Of a DNA stretch of 64,000 nt, positions 53,652 to 64,000 are shown one piece after another; within the stretch, counting starts at the first letter, position 1, and each line of letters starts with the position of its first letter. A program made the position numbers and the translations under genes. Location: positions 66,134,756 through 66,198,755 of the forward strand of contig CM060731.1 of the NCBI GenBank assembly GCA_030704615.1. Reading direction: 5' to 3'. This DNA is from Takakia lepidozioides (taxonomy: Eukaryota > Streptophyta > Takakiopsida > Takakiales > Takakiaceae). Under the pieces are notes generated by a model that worked only from the letters and a program-made list of their open reading frames with translations, searched no databases and had not been told where the DNA came from.

Positions 53652-56600
53652 TCATCCTTGCAGCAACGCAAGTAGCTTCGAAAGCTCTTCATCATTGGCA
53701 CCCTGGTTATCATTGTAGGATTGATATGATGACATGGACACTGGATTACTAAAGAAAGACTGAGACTTGTGGTTGATGGAAAATTTTGATGGTTGGGGAG
53801 AAAGGCTGTCAAAAGAACTCCCATTAGAGTAAGAGGTAGAACTGGCATTAAATGTAAGGGAAGAAGGGTGTGAGGAAGTTATGGATGGGGGAAGAGAGAG
53901 AGAATGATAGGGATGCACAGAGGAGGAAGCAATAACAGGCTCAAAATAGGAAACAGGGTTGGCACCTGATAAAAGACCAGAATCAAGACTCTGAGGAACA
54001 AAATCCCGATAATTTGAAAAACGGGTGCCATGATCCTGATTGGCCGACAGGCGAGTCCCACTAGCTGTACTGAGAGGTGGTGCACTATTTTGAGAAATAA
54101 GGCGATTACTGGTTTCAGACAAATGTTGGCCCGTGCTAAAAGAATCCAACTGCGGAGAGCCTGTGTGTTCAGCCAAAAACTGGACCCCGTCCATAGAGGG
54201 TTGCACAGCATTCTCAGTTGGGTGCCCAACAGAAACCACTGCCAGCGGGGGCAGCGACCAGGCATGCTGTGGCACTCCCATTGAATGGGAAGCTAGCACT
54301 TGTAATTCTTCCTTAGGCAAGCCTAAAGCGCTACTTGAAGATGCTGAAGACACAGGGCAAGATACTGAAGAAGGTCTAGAAGAATTCAGCTTGCTAGGTT
54401 CATCATTGTAGTCAATATGTGCTGTGGCTTGCTTGACTTCTACTTTCTTGCCCCAGAATGCCAGATAACGCCGACGCACAGCAATCTCAGCATATTTGGG
54501 ATCCTCAAACACCACAAAACCAAAACCTCTTGAACAGGACTTCCCGTCAGCATCAGTACCACAGATAACCACAGCATCCACAACTTTGCCAAATTCATGG
54601 TCGAAAAATTCCCAAAGCTCATCACCTTGGATGAAGTGAGGCAGCCCACCCACAAAAACTTTTCTGGCACGTATATTATCATTACTGTTGTCGCTACTTC
54701 CAGTTGAGACAAAAGAGTTGGATCCAAAAGGACCCACATCACTTTTTACCTCTGGTCGGATGCTTGAAGATGCAGAAAATGACCCCCGCAGCTCTCCTAG
54801 TCCATGTGCAAATGTACATCTCGAACCATGTGGACATCTTCCTGTCTTTTCAAGATGTGTACATAGCTTAGTCTTAAAATTTCTCCTGGCTTGATCAGCT
54901 CCCTCTCCATCCCCTTGATCTGCTCCAGTCCTCATTTCTAAACTATCAATCCTATCAGCACTAAGAAGTTCATCCCTGGAATGAGCAAAATGACATTTGT
55001 TTCCAAAGCCACAACCCTCACTAGATGCAAAAAACCGGCACATAACAGTCTTATATTGAGGCAAATTGACTGTTTCCTTTCGGCCGCCAACTTGCCCCAT
55101 CTCTTGTCCACTAATGAACTGGGTCTGTACAGCTAACCACTCAAATGGATTTCCATCTTGTGAAGAACCCGACAATGAGGGGAGAGGGGGTGAAAGAGAG
55201 GGAGATTGAAGCAATAGTGAGGGTCCCAGTTGCGAAGAGATGGTTGTGCTCGAAGTAAGCCAAGGCTGAGTAGAAGGATGTGATGGGAAGTGCGAGGACG
55301 GATGCATGAAACCTGGGGATGAAGCCTCTGAAAGTGAAGAAAATTGCGATTTGGACTCAGGTTGCAGAGGAGCAAGACAGAAAACAGAAGCCGATTGGGG
55401 TGAGGCTAGAGCAAGGGATGCCAAAAGAGTCTCCCACGATTGCTCTCTAATAGTTTTGTTGTCCAGCATCAGCAATGCCCGCATCTCAAGTGAGGGAGAC
55501 AACTGCAAGGGTTTCTGGTTTCGTAGACTAGCGACATTACGATTAGCCCCATGCTTCAGAAGCAATGCAGTACAGCGCAAATGGTTGTTCTTCACGGCAT
55601 AATGCAGTGGTGTCTCTTTTGTGGCTGCCATTACATTCACACCCCCGGCATCCTTATCCAAAATAAGCGAAAGAGCCTCAAAATGTCCATGTCCGGCTGC
55701 AGTGTGCACAGGAGTGGCTCCAAGCTTGTTCCCAGTCAACACGTTCGCGCCAGCATCCAATAATCTGGTAACAACACGTGCATTGACAGTCCGCTTGTTC
55801 ATAGGAGTGGCTTGCCGCAGAGCCCAATGGAGTGCAGTATTGCCCTCTGCATCACGGTCATTGACAGGGGCACCAGCATCCAACAAAAGGAAAACCAGGG
55901 TTTCATCATTGCCCTGAGCAGCCCTTAGTAGAGGTGGAAGATAGAGACTCTGGGTGTGCGCACACAACCTGGGCCCAAATAAGAGCAAACATTCTAGAAG
56001 CTTTCTTGCAATCTCACAATTACTCCCTACACCATTCCCCCTGGCTCCACCATAATCATCCAGTAATATAGGCTTCCTAGACTTCGAGGTTACTTCTTCC
56101 AATTCAGCTGAATCTTCCATAGATTTGAGCCCGGAAAAACTCTCATCCCATTTGCTGAAGTCTTTTAAATGCTCGGTATATGAGGTGCTGCCTGCCCATT
56201 CGTCCAAGCTACCGCTGTGCTTAGTATCCAACCCAAAATCCTCATCTGCATCAGCTGAAGACTTTCTGTACAAGCCAAAGCCAGCCCATACATCCCCTCC
56301 ATATTCTCTAACGTAAGAATTATTCTTCGCAGGTTTTTCGGCAGGCTTACTTGAACAGCAAGAAGTTGAGTGTGCTAATGCCATCCCTAAGAGCAAATCC
56401 ACAAGCGTTCCCCCTATAAAATCATCAGGGGCATCTACCTTCCTTATAACCAGACTCACCCTGGGAAGCTCCACCTTTTTAACCGCAGCATCTACTACGG
56501 TATCTATCTTCTTAGCCACTGCATTTACCACGGCATCTGCCTTCTTTTCAAACGAATTCACGACAGAGCTCCTAGCAACCAGCAACAAGGCAACAAAAGG

Positions 56601-56861
56601 GGCCATCTTCAAGCCTCGTGCGAGCCTGAAGGCAATTGGAACCAGCTGATCCTTGCATTTCTTCTCTAGATACTGCAGCATACTCAAGTCTTTTTCACGC
56701 AATCTTTCCACGATCATACTTGCAGGTGTGCCCAAATCCCACTTTACATTTAGTCTACTGCTGAGCAATTCTTCCTCGAGACGTCCAGCCATCTCCACCA
56801 AAGTCCCCACTTGATTCCGCACCTTCTTCACTTCAGCTAAGTACTCGGATTCCACAGCCAT
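53652..56861 (-). CDS. Ankyrin-tandem CCCH zinc finger-RRM protein
   Basis: A single 3210-nt exon encodes 1069 residues. The chosen start is the ATG at 56859-56861, in a good context (GCCATGG). Domains in order: helical N-terminal part with a hydrophobic stretch (APFVALLLVARSSVV, about 87-101) and Lys-rich helices; ankyrin repeats at about 305-455 (NTALHWAL, GATPVHTAAGHGHFEALSLI, ETPLHYAVKNNHLRCTALLL); two C-x8-C-x5-C-x3-H zinc fingers at 608-627 and 667-686 (preceded by YKTVMC and FKTKLC); one RRM at about 733-812 (RNP2 VFVGGL, RNP1 RGFGFVVF); and a long Ser/Pro-rich low-complexity tail ending ELSKLLALLQG. It should bind RNA and act in post-transcriptional control, with ankyrin repeats as protein-docking surface. 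The absence of introns over 3.2 kb contrasts with the other genes here. No defects seen. Confidence 0.92.
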   Translation of the reverse strand: MAVESEYLAEVKKVRNQVGTLVEMAGRLEEELLSSRLNVKWDLGTPASMIVERLREKDLSMLQYLEKKCKDQLVPIAFRLARGLKMAPFVALLLVARSSVVNSFEKKADAVVNAVAKKIDTVVDAAVKKVELPRVSLVIRKVDAPDDFIGGTLVDLLLGMALAHSTSCCSSKPAEKPAKNNSYVREYGGDVWAGFGLYRKSSADADEDFGLDTKHSGSLDEWAGSTSYTEHLKDFSKWDESFSGLKSMEDSAELEEVTSKSRKPILLDDYGGARGNGVGSNCEIARKLLECLLLFGPRLCAHTQSLYLPPLLRAAQGNDETLVFLLLDAGAPVNDRDAEGNTALHWALRQATPMNKRTVNARVVTRLLDAGANVLTGNKLGATPVHTAAGHGHFEALSLILDKDAGGVNVMAATKETPLHYAVKNNHLRCTALLLKHGANRNVASLRNQKPLQLSPSLEMRALLMLDNKTIREQSWETLLASLALASPQSASVFCLAPLQPESKSQFSSLSEASSPGFMHPSSHFPSHPSTQPWLTSSTTISSQLGPSLLLQSPSLSPPLPSLSGSSQDGNPFEWLAVQTQFISGQEMGQVGGRKETVNLPQYKTVMCRFFASSEGCGFGNKCHFAHSRDELLSADRIDSLEMRTGADQGDGEGADQARRNFKTKLCTHLEKTGRCPHGSRCTFAHGLGELRGSFSASSSIRPEVKSDVGPFGSNSFVSTGSSDNSNDNIRARKVFVGGLPHFIQGDELWEFFDHEFGKVVDAVVICGTDADGKSCSRGFGFVVFEDPKYAEIAVRRRYLAFWGKKVEVKQATAHIDYNDEPSKLNSSRPSSVSCPVSSASSSSALGLPKEELQVLASHSMGVPQHAWSLPPLAVVSVGHPTENAVQPSMDGVQFLAEHTGSPQLDSFSTGQHLSETSNRLISQNSAPPLSTASGTRLSANQDHGTRFSNYRDFVPQSLDSGLLSGANPVSYFEPVIASSSVHPYHSLSLPPSITSSHPSSLTFNASSTSYSNGSSFDSLSPQPSKFSINHKSQSFFSNPVSMSSYQSYNDNQGANDEELSKLLALLQG

Positions 56862-57044
56862 GGCCGGCCCCTTCACTGTCTCATCAACCCTCCTCCTTCA
56901 CCAACCATCTGCATTTGCAAATCCATGTTATTAACTTAGAGCCAGCATTTACTGTCAAGTAAAATTACCTAGTTTACAGTTTTTACTAACCTATGATAAA
57001 CAACATAACTGGAAAAATTAATTGTTAACTCATATTATAACATA
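56862..57044 (-). promoter_or_regulatory. 5' leader region of the CCCH gene
   Basis: Pyrimidine-rich sequence near 56880-56905 precedes the ATG on the gene's strand. A 5' leader intron is possible but was not fixed. Confidence 0.25.
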
Positions 57045-57180
57045 AGCACTCGAGACCACCCACCAAAGGGGACAGTAGTAGCCGTGAGGCGAAGTGGCTC
57101 TTAGCTAGGCCAGTTTCGGCTGGAGACTTTTCCGTAAGGACTCGAGAAGGCCCGAATTGTAATCAAATTAGAAAAAAAAC
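57045..57180 (-). repeat. Copy of the 87-bp-type repeat with retroposon tail
   Basis: On the minus strand it reads CTAAGAGCCACTTCGCCTCA then CGGCTACTACTGTCCCC, matching the repeat unit at 3389-3745. The plus strand at 57135-57175 carries the AAGGCCCGAATTGTAATCAA tail motif shared with 20725-20770 and 63935-63985. It is probably a short interspersed element fragment. Confidence 0.6.
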
Positions 57181-57244
57181 ATGGAAAGGAGGCCACGAAG
57201 GCGATATACAGCACAAAATGATATATCCTCTCGTCTCACAGACC

Positions 57245-57700
57245 CTATCTACCTCTACCTCGTGCTGAGGGAAAAAATTGGTCACCGCCCACCTGGGGAA
57301 AGCTTTGAAAAACTGTGAGCGATTTCACTGTGAAAAGGAGAGCAAGCAATGAAGAAGAGCAAGGAAGGAAAGGAGGTAAAGAGTAGTGCAAAGAGTTCCA
57401 GCACCGAGTGTTATATAAGAGGAACCATAATAGAGAAGGCAGGAACAGCAAAAAGTCTTGGACAGTCCAAATGGCAGCGAGGTTTTTTATTTTAGAAAAA
57501 GGAAGGATTTTCTTATCACATCTGAATTTATATGGGCCTTGACTTTGGAGTCCCTGTTCTTGCGATGTTGCCAGTTGTTTTTGTATAATATTAAACAGTG
57601 TTCAGGGAAAAGGTATTTATTTATTTCAAATTATGTACATGAATTAAGTTATTCTTATTAAGTGTATTTTAAATCATATTATGAAGGGAACTAATCTTGC
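57245..57700. other. Upstream sequence, no gene recognised
   Basis: Purine-rich on the plus strand (57340-57380), then AT-rich. No supported feature. Confidence 0.3.
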
Positions 57701-57726
57701 CCGTTAATTATATTGAGAGGAGACAA

Positions 57727-57766
57727 GCAAGCAGTGGTAATGGGCACATATGGTAAAGCGACCTAT
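57727..57766 (+). mobile_element. SINE head fragment
   Basis: AAGCAAGCAGTGGTAATGGG plus CACAT matches the box A region of the SINE at 3060 (GTAGCCCAGTGGTAATGGGCACAT). The body and tail are missing. Confidence 0.5.
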
Positions 57767-58489
57767 ATTGCTCCCTTTTAGCATCCAGCTGTCCATCTTC
57801 TTGGCCTCGTGAAATTTCAACTTTTTCTTACATGAGTTTTTGTTTTTTATCTTTTTCTTACAGTTAACCCAACTCTCTGGAATCTTTTTTCTGGGTTTTA
57901 GCCTTGGTGACATGCGCTTTTTTTTGGATTCTTGCTGCTCTAATCACTTCTTCATAGCTCCTTTCTTAGAGCTGCTAGTAGTTCAGGTTTTCTTTGTTCA
58001 GGTCTATGGATCTGGGCTCCGGCCCTTGATAACGGTTTCGTGAGCTTTCTCTCGCTGCTTGCAGTGTGGTAGACTTATGGTTTGCCCGGAGGTTTTAATT
58101 TTTTTCCTCCTAATGATCCCAAATAAGGCATCGCTCCCCTTTCAATTTCAAAAAAAAAACCCCATAAATATTTTCCATTCATTGAAATGGATGAATTTGA
58201 GAATAATCCATCATATTTTCATCCAGTCGGTCCAGGGTCTCTGGTAATATTGCACACCTGATTATTCCAACATAGTCCTAGCAGGATGACATGCGACCTG
58301 CAAACCAGTGAAGGTGTTTCCCTTTTGGGAAAAAAAAACAAAAAAAAACAAAACTGCGCAATATTGCTGCCCCTAAAACATTTCTACATCGCCAGAACTG
58401 TAATACTTCTCTTTACAAAGAAATGCAAGGAGAAATTAACCTATTTGACAGAGAAGAGGGGGGTGTGGGGTGAGGGGAGTGACCGTCTG

Positions 58490-61400
58490 TTGCATGCTAC
58501 AGGTGCAGTCTGCTCCTCTCCTCAAAATCTGAAGCCATGAGTGCTAGGGGTACAGCCAGCAAGCGAGGAAACAAGGGGGGATCATCGATTCGCCCAGGAT
58601 CTGCACTTGCGATGAACAAGGGGAAGTCAAAATGGATCACTAAGAACTACTCTACCTCCAATGGTATGGGCGATTCAATCTTGGGCAAAGGCCCAACCCC
58701 ACCAATCATTGACCACTCTTCCACGGAAGATGAGGGGGTATGGGAGGACTCCATTCCACAAGATACCAATGAGCAGCCAGTGTTAGCACTTGACAAGGAA
58801 AAGCTCAAGGTGCGAGCAGAAAAACTCACTCAGAGAAGAATTATCCTCTACTTCCCTGGGAAGCTTAGAGCTAGGAAGTGGGATCCGCACGTGGATCGTG
58901 AAACACATTGGAGCGGAGGGAGGACTCGACCAGCACTTCTGCCTTTCCATGTGCAAAGGTTTCTACCTGGTTCTATTCTGCAACTCAACTGAAGCAGAAT
59001 CGGCTCTCAAGTTCAACACACAAATGTCAGCAACAAAGGTTTTCATTTTCCCCTGGACCCATGACTGGGGTCACAAACAGGGAGTGATCTGGAAACCGAG
59101 GGTTATTGCAATCCCTTTCCTGCCTGCCATATATCTCTCTTCTCTCCCTGAAATAGGGGCCAGCTTTGACACTTTCATTAGCTCTCTGAACGTGTTCGAG
59201 CCTATCCAAGATACCATCAAAAGCTTGGACACAGAAGCTGCTTGCATTGACTTTACCCGAGACAATGGCGTGCCCAAGTTGGTTGTTCTGATGCCGGAAA
59301 CTAAGCCAATAGGCTCGTCCATCAAGTTGCCAACGTTAGATGATTCATACATCGTGGTAGCTATCCGCGAGGAGCTCATCTCCACGATTTGCAGGCTTTG
59401 GTTGCAACGGTGAAGGTCATGTGCGATCCAACTGTCCTAAAATCAACAGACACAACGCCTCCGACAACGCCAAGCACCCCTTTCCACAGACAGAAGTAGC
59501 TGGCTCCTCATACAAGATAGCTGCTCAAGCCATTCACGCTCCAGTAACCATGGAATTAGACGTGGAGGTCCCTCATCAGGGTCAGACTTCTAAAAAAAAG
59601 AAGAGAAACGGAGAGAAGCCCCGGGTCATGGATACACCCAAACCGCCCATATGATCTACATCCTGTCAGAGTGAAGGACGCTTGGGCATCTTTTCCTTTC
59701 TCTGAGGAGGAGCTGCAATTTTTGGATAGCACAAGTCTAGCAACTGCTTTCCTGGAATTGCACACTTTCACCAGAAAGCCTCTCAATGGATGGGCCCCCG
59801 GATCAACATATACGCGAGATAGGGCAGCTATTTGTGTAACTCATTTGGTTTACACCCAATCTGACGATTACACAAATTTTTGCTTGCCAGAGGACGGGGA
59901 GGGTTTCCGCTCTGCATGGGTTTCGGAGCCCCTGGCCAAGGATTTGGGGGTCGGAAGTGTGAAGGATATCACTCTCTTCCTAACCAGCCAGATCCTCAGG
60001 GAGTTCTTCCCCCATATATCTCTATCTCCATCTCACATTCATGACATAGGTATCATGGTAGAGAACAATGTTGCCCTTGTCAATTTGGCGGTTATACATG
60101 TGCTCCCAATCTTCCATGCTTCCGACTTGGGGCAAGCCTCGGACAAGCCTATCAATGGGGTATGGGTGGACAAATTTGGCTTGTCTTGTAGGGTCAACGA
60201 CCCTAATACCTGGGCACGCAACTCCCTATTCATGGAAGAAGGTATTCGAATGGTAGCAGAACTGGCAAGTTTGCAGAAGCTCCAAGGCTTGGCAATGCAG
60301 GCAATGCAGGAAGGCAGGAGTGTGGAGCCCATCAACAACAAGGAGTTGGTGATATACAACAACACAAACATGGTGCTCTCCTCCAATGGGGCACACAAGG
60401 ACATCACCGAGGCGATGCAACCGGAGGAGACTGTAAACTCGCCACCTGCGGTAAGCATGTTTCCTCATGCTTACGCTCCTCTTGTTTTCTTTGTTCCAGA
60501 CAATACCAATCTAAAAAGAGGCTGGATGCTGGTCATGGAACACCAACTCAGGGAAAACAAGGTCCTGCCAGGATGGAATGATGTCTCTTTTTCTCTTCTT
60601 TCTGATACCTCTGTTGGCCTTCTCTCCTCAATTCTATCCTGGAATCTTACCTTGGCAGATCTGTCAATGTTCAAAGACACCAAGAACCAATTCATGGAAT
60701 TACATTGCGTTAACAAAAATAAGAGGTCTAGGCAACTGTATTTGTGGAACATCCCGCTTACCCCCCCCCCCGGTTGGTTTTAAATGGATCTACTCGCTTC
60801 AGCCCCTTGATAAAGGGGACTCTCTCTGTCTAGCAGTCGGTCTATTGGATGTTTCCCACCCGGTAGAAGGTGAGCTAAGATTCACATGGGCTAACAATAG
60901 AGAGCCTCCCAACCTCTCTCTTGCTCGGCTTGATAGGTTTTACTGCTCTGCTCATCTGTTGAATTGGTTTGTGAGAAAAGCTATTAATCCAATTCCTCCA
61001 GGGTTTGACCACTCTAATATCCAGCTAGATCTCCACACCCTGGGTCCAGAGTCAAGGCTAGGGGTTTTTTCAAACTAAACCCCACACTACTTAAAGACCC
61101 AGAGATTATTCTCTCGCTCCAAAGGGTTTGGTCCTCTGCTGACCTCCCCTTCTCCTCCCCTACCCTCCTTTTTCTCTCTAAGCTTCGGATTTTGAGAGGC
61201 ACCTGTCCCGTAAGAAAGCTGAGGAATCTGCCAGAAGAGAGAAAGCCCTGACTAAATGTCTTCTTGTTTGCCAATCTCAACTGCAAGAGGGAAGGGATGA
61301 CCCCCAAACCCTCATCTCTTACAGAACTACAAAGAGAAACCTCTCAATGTTGTTAAACTCAAGGGAGCAGTTCATTAGGATAAAGACTGGCGTCAACTGG

Positions 61401-63399
61401 TCACTAAAGGGAGAAAAAATGACAAAATACTTCTTTGCTAAAGCAGCCCAACGCCGTGCTTCTACTCTGATCCCCTCCCTACGTGATGCATCAGGTACTT
61501 CAACTGCTGTCCCGAAAAAGATGTCCAGCATTGTTGCTGACTTTTTCAAACAACTCTTCCAAAAGAGAGACCATACTCCCTTGGTGGAAGAGGCAAGAAA
61601 TGCTCTCCTCAGAAACATTCCATGCTCTCTCTTTGCTGCTGACAAGATAAGGATGGCAGAACCTTTCACTATGGAAGAGCTTGGAAAGGCGACGGACGCC
61701 CTGGCATCCTTCAAAAGTCCAGGTCTAGATGGGCTGCCTGTTGAATTGTTTAAAGTTTTGTGGCAAACCATAGGGGATGACTTTCTTGCCATGGCCAATG
61801 ACATCCTCCTCAAACAAGCGATGCCCTCGCAGATTTCAGAGGGCCTTGTCACATTGATTTACAAGAAAGGAGAAAGGGAAAATGTGGCTAACTACCACCC
61901 CATAACCTTACTCAATTCTTCTTACAAAATCATTGCTAAGGCTTTAGCTTTGAGGATTCAACCTTTGCTCCCGAAAATTATCAGAAAGAAGCAAATTGGA
62001 TTCCTCAAAGACCGTATGATATTGGACAACATTCTTTTGGCCCATGAGGCATTGCACAGAGCCACCTTGAACAACCAACCACTTGCTTTCCTGATGCTTG
62101 ACTTCGTGACAACATCGACCGTGCTCTTCAAGCCTTGCAAGTTTTTTGCCTAGGCTCGGGCTTGAAAATCAACTGGAGGAAGTCCATGTTTCTCCTCTCA
62201 GTTTTGAATAGTCAAGCTGCGACTCACTGTAATCCATGGGGGCAAGATATTGGGCTGCAATGGCTAGGGGCTGGGGAGTCACACACTCTGTTGGGCCACC
62301 AGATTGGACTTGACTTGTCCCAACAAAGCAGAATGCGAAAAGTGATCTCTGGGCTGAAAAGATCTTTGGCACATTGGTGCTCCTCCATGCTATCCATTGC
62401 TGGAAGAGCACTGGTGGCAAACCAGGGTGCTTCTCGCATCTTGCTGGTTCTCTGCAGCTATATGGGATCCAGGAAAAATCATGGTAAAGGAGATTAGAGC
62501 ACTCATTCGAAATTTCATATGGGGTGCATCCTCGCACTCCCAAGTTAGAAGGGCTCTGATTTCCTGGGAGCAGCTCTGTCAACCGAAAAAAAAAAAGGAG
62601 GACTAGGCCTTTTGGACCCAGCGACGCAAATAAAGGCCCTACTAGCCAAGTGGATTCCTAGAGCTATCAATCACCAACATAGCCCCTGGAGTAAGCTAAG
62701 CCAGCCATATTTAATGGGGGCAATACCCTCTTCTTCCCCCCTTTGGGCTCACTCCCTGCGTTGGATTGTGCAAGGGAAAAATGCTAATGTGCAGCTCGGA
62801 TCCCGTCCTTGGCAATCAATCTGGGCAGCTTGGCAGTCCATAAAAGACAAGCTGATCCAAAGACCTCCGATAAGCTTCGCAGAAACATTCAGACAGCCCC
62901 TGTTTTGGAATTCCATCATGAACTCAGGGGTGTTGTCACTTCCCAAGTGGGGCTTCTGGGAATTTGCTGGTTTCACACATGTGGGGGCTGCTTGGGAGCA
63001 GAATGAGTTTTTGCCCGTAGCTACAACGACACAATTGGTGGGTACTTGACGTGCCAGAGCTTGGCCATCCTTGTTGCAGGCTCTTCCGGACTACATGTCC
63101 CCTCTGCTCAGAACTAGAGAAGACTTGGGGTATCTGCCAGCCTGGATGGCTTCATCAAACGGCAATGGTAATACAGCCCTGCTTGTGCTCTCCTTGCAGG
63201 ACCACATTGCCTCGGGAATTGCGTTCTTGGCAGATTGTGAAGGAAGCTTGAGAATCACGGGCTCGCTGGATATTCACAAGCAACACCTATATCCCATTAG
63301 ATTGTTGGATGGAAAAGGCAACCCCAACCCAAGCCCCCCGGCAGGACAGGAAATGCAATGGGCCTTGCATTCGGACCTCACCTGGTTCCTGAACTACCC
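58490..63399 (+). mobile_element. L1-type LINE, defective, cut by an LTR
   Basis: ORF1 starts at 58537 (MSARGTASKRGNKGG) and has two frame shifts, near 58860 and at the CCHC zinc knuckle (CNGEGHVRSNCPK, about 59408-59446). Then comes an unassigned 370-codon frame (59671-60783). The endonuclease is only a C-terminal piece (FTWANNREPPNLSLARLDRF, about 60880-60945). The RT runs from KSPGLDGLPVELFKVLW and NYHPITLLNSSYKIIAKALA to motif A (LAFLMLD, about 62085-62103), then jumps to the region after motif C (DNIDRALQALQVFCLGSGLKI), losing the YxDD active site. The later L1 segment LDPATQIKALLAKWIPRAI and beyond is present to 63399, where LTR copy C begins. Confidence 0.88.
59671..60783 (+). CDS. Unassigned 370-codon frame inside the LINE
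   Basis: Open for 370 codons without a stop, between the zinc-knuckle ORF1 and the endonuclease remnant. The first part reads DAWASFPFSEEELQFLDSTS; the middle has SHIHDIGIMVENNVALVNLA and DKFGLSCRVNDPNTWARNSL; the end has DVSFSLLSDTSVGLLSSILS. I see no endonuclease catalytic residues. It could be the C-terminal half of a long ORF1 or a captured host sequence. A run of ten C at 60760-60769 sits just before its end and may cause the shift to the next frame. Confidence 0.4.
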   Translation: MKDAWASFPFSEEELQFLDSTSLATAFLELHTFTRKPLNGWAPGSTYTRDRAAICVTHLVYTQSDDYTNFCLPEDGEGFRSAWVSEPLAKDLGVGSVKDITLFLTSQILREFFPHISLSPSHIHDIGIMVENNVALVNLAVIHVLPIFHASDLGQASDKPINGVWVDKFGLSCRVNDPNTWARNSLFMEEGIRMVAELASLQKLQGLAMQAMQEGRSVEPINNKELVIYNNTNMVLSSNGAHKDITEAMQPEETVNSPPAVSMFPHAYAPLVFFVPDNTNLKRGWMLVMEHQLRENKVLPGWNDVSFSLLSDTSVGLLSSILSWNLTLADLSMFKDTKNQFMELHCVNKNKRSRQLYLWNIPLTPPPGWF

Positions 63400-63931
63400 T
63401 GTCGCGCACCTCACTTCGGTAAGCTCCCCTTCAAGTCATAGTTACTCGCTTTGATGCGCGCGCCTGACTCCCAACCTGGCCGCCGGGCCAGCTCGGAGCT
63501 TCGGCTGCTCACCGGGACATAACGGTCCCCCTTCGCTCTCCCGAAAGACCCTCCACCTATTTGGGCCTAGTGGAATTTTCTATGGTAAATGGCAGTCCGG
63601 AACAGCTCCCCACTCTTTGGTCGCTTTCCGGCTCGCTCGCTTACTCACTAGTTTTTGGTCACCAACAGGCTTGCACCGTTCTTGGGGTTACTACTCCCTT
63701 ATATATACTTCTGTAGCTGTCCGCGGGGGTTTCACAACCAGCCATGCCATTTTATGGCGAACCACCACGAAAACCCTCGACTCCCGGTGATGAGTCACGG
63801 TGAGTCTTGGCCCACTCACCACGGCCCCTATGGACCGTGATGAGTCGCAAGACTCCCCACAACTCCCACCACGAGGTCTCCGCCCCCATGGTGAGTCCTA
63901 TGCCACCCCCACTAAGTCCCGCTAAGCTAAA
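63400..63931 (+). mobile_element. LTR copy C, truncated at its 3' side
   Basis: Begins TGTCGCGCACC at 63400 and follows copy B closely until GTCCCGCTAAGCTA near 63931, then switches to AACCTTTTTAAAATCTAATT. The last roughly 190 bp of the LTR are missing. TATATATA is at about 63700. A target duplication cannot be checked because the right end is lost. Confidence 0.88.
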
Positions 63932-64000
63932 CCTTTTTAAAATCTAATTTGATTAAAAGGGTGTCCGTCCCTTACAAAAAAGAAAAAAGAAAGAAAAGAA
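63932..64000 (-). repeat. Retroposon tail fragment at the window edge
   Basis: The minus strand reads GTAAGGGACGGACACCCTTT then TAATCAAATTAGATTTTAA, the tail motif also found at 20725 and 57135, with an A/G-rich end on the plus strand. It replaces the end of LTR copy C, so a retroposon insertion or a template switch is likely. Confidence 0.5.

Overview
The window is nuclear DNA from a land plant. It holds spliced genes with GT-AG introns, a plant-type tail-anchored TOM20, a phi-class glutathione S-transferase with the family's typical 147-nt/49-nt exon layout, a plant polyphenol oxidase, PLS-type pentatricopeptide (PPR) fragments and an F-box gene remnant. The style of the PPR, F-box and GST sequences, together with the density of nested retroelements, suggests a seed-free vascular plant (fern or lycophyte) rather than a flowering plant. 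That is inference from general familiarity and was not tested.

Only four genes look intact. (1) A four-exon secreted polyphenol oxidase (9501-12705, minus), whose first intron appears to be of the GC-AG type. (2) A six-exon TOM20 mitochondrial import receptor (21595-24799, plus). (3) A four-exon phi-type GST (25827-28323, plus). (4) A single-exon gene for an ankyrin + tandem CCCH zinc finger + RRM protein of 1069 residues (53652-56861, minus). These genes have no obvious common pathway; this is a gene-poor, repeat-rich neighbourhood.

The rest is remnants and repeats. 1-9.5 kb: LINE pieces from an unusual clade, a coiled-coil gag-like remnant, a tRNA-derived SINE, an 87-bp tandem repeat, a Q-rich exon and a PPR fragment. 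13.4-18.0 kb: two arrays of unrelated palindromic (hairpin) units flanking a T-rich 250-bp tandem repeat, possibly one large non-autonomous element. 18.2-20.6 kb: second copy of a dispersed repeat and a PPR fragment. 29-38.7 kb: a decayed GST copy, an F-box pseudogene with two frameshifts, another PPR fragment, two SINEs, a minus-strand LINE tail, a 153-bp in-frame triplication and a zinc-finger pseudogene. 39-42 kb: a non-autonomous CACTA element with a 3-bp target duplication, nested in an element with its own hairpin repeats. 44-48.5 kb: a deleted Ty3/gypsy chromovirus (minus) whose coding region is split by a solo LTR, and a second solo LTR; both solo LTRs have perfect 5-bp target duplications. 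49.4-50.6 kb: a third, truncated GST copy. 58.5-63.4 kb: an L1-type LINE lacking the RT catalytic YxDD region, cut at its 3' side by a third copy of the same LTR.

The clearest new material is structural: the hairpin arrays, the nested transposon stratigraphy, the GC-AG intron in the oxidase, the extra GST intron, and several coding-like stretches I could not assign.
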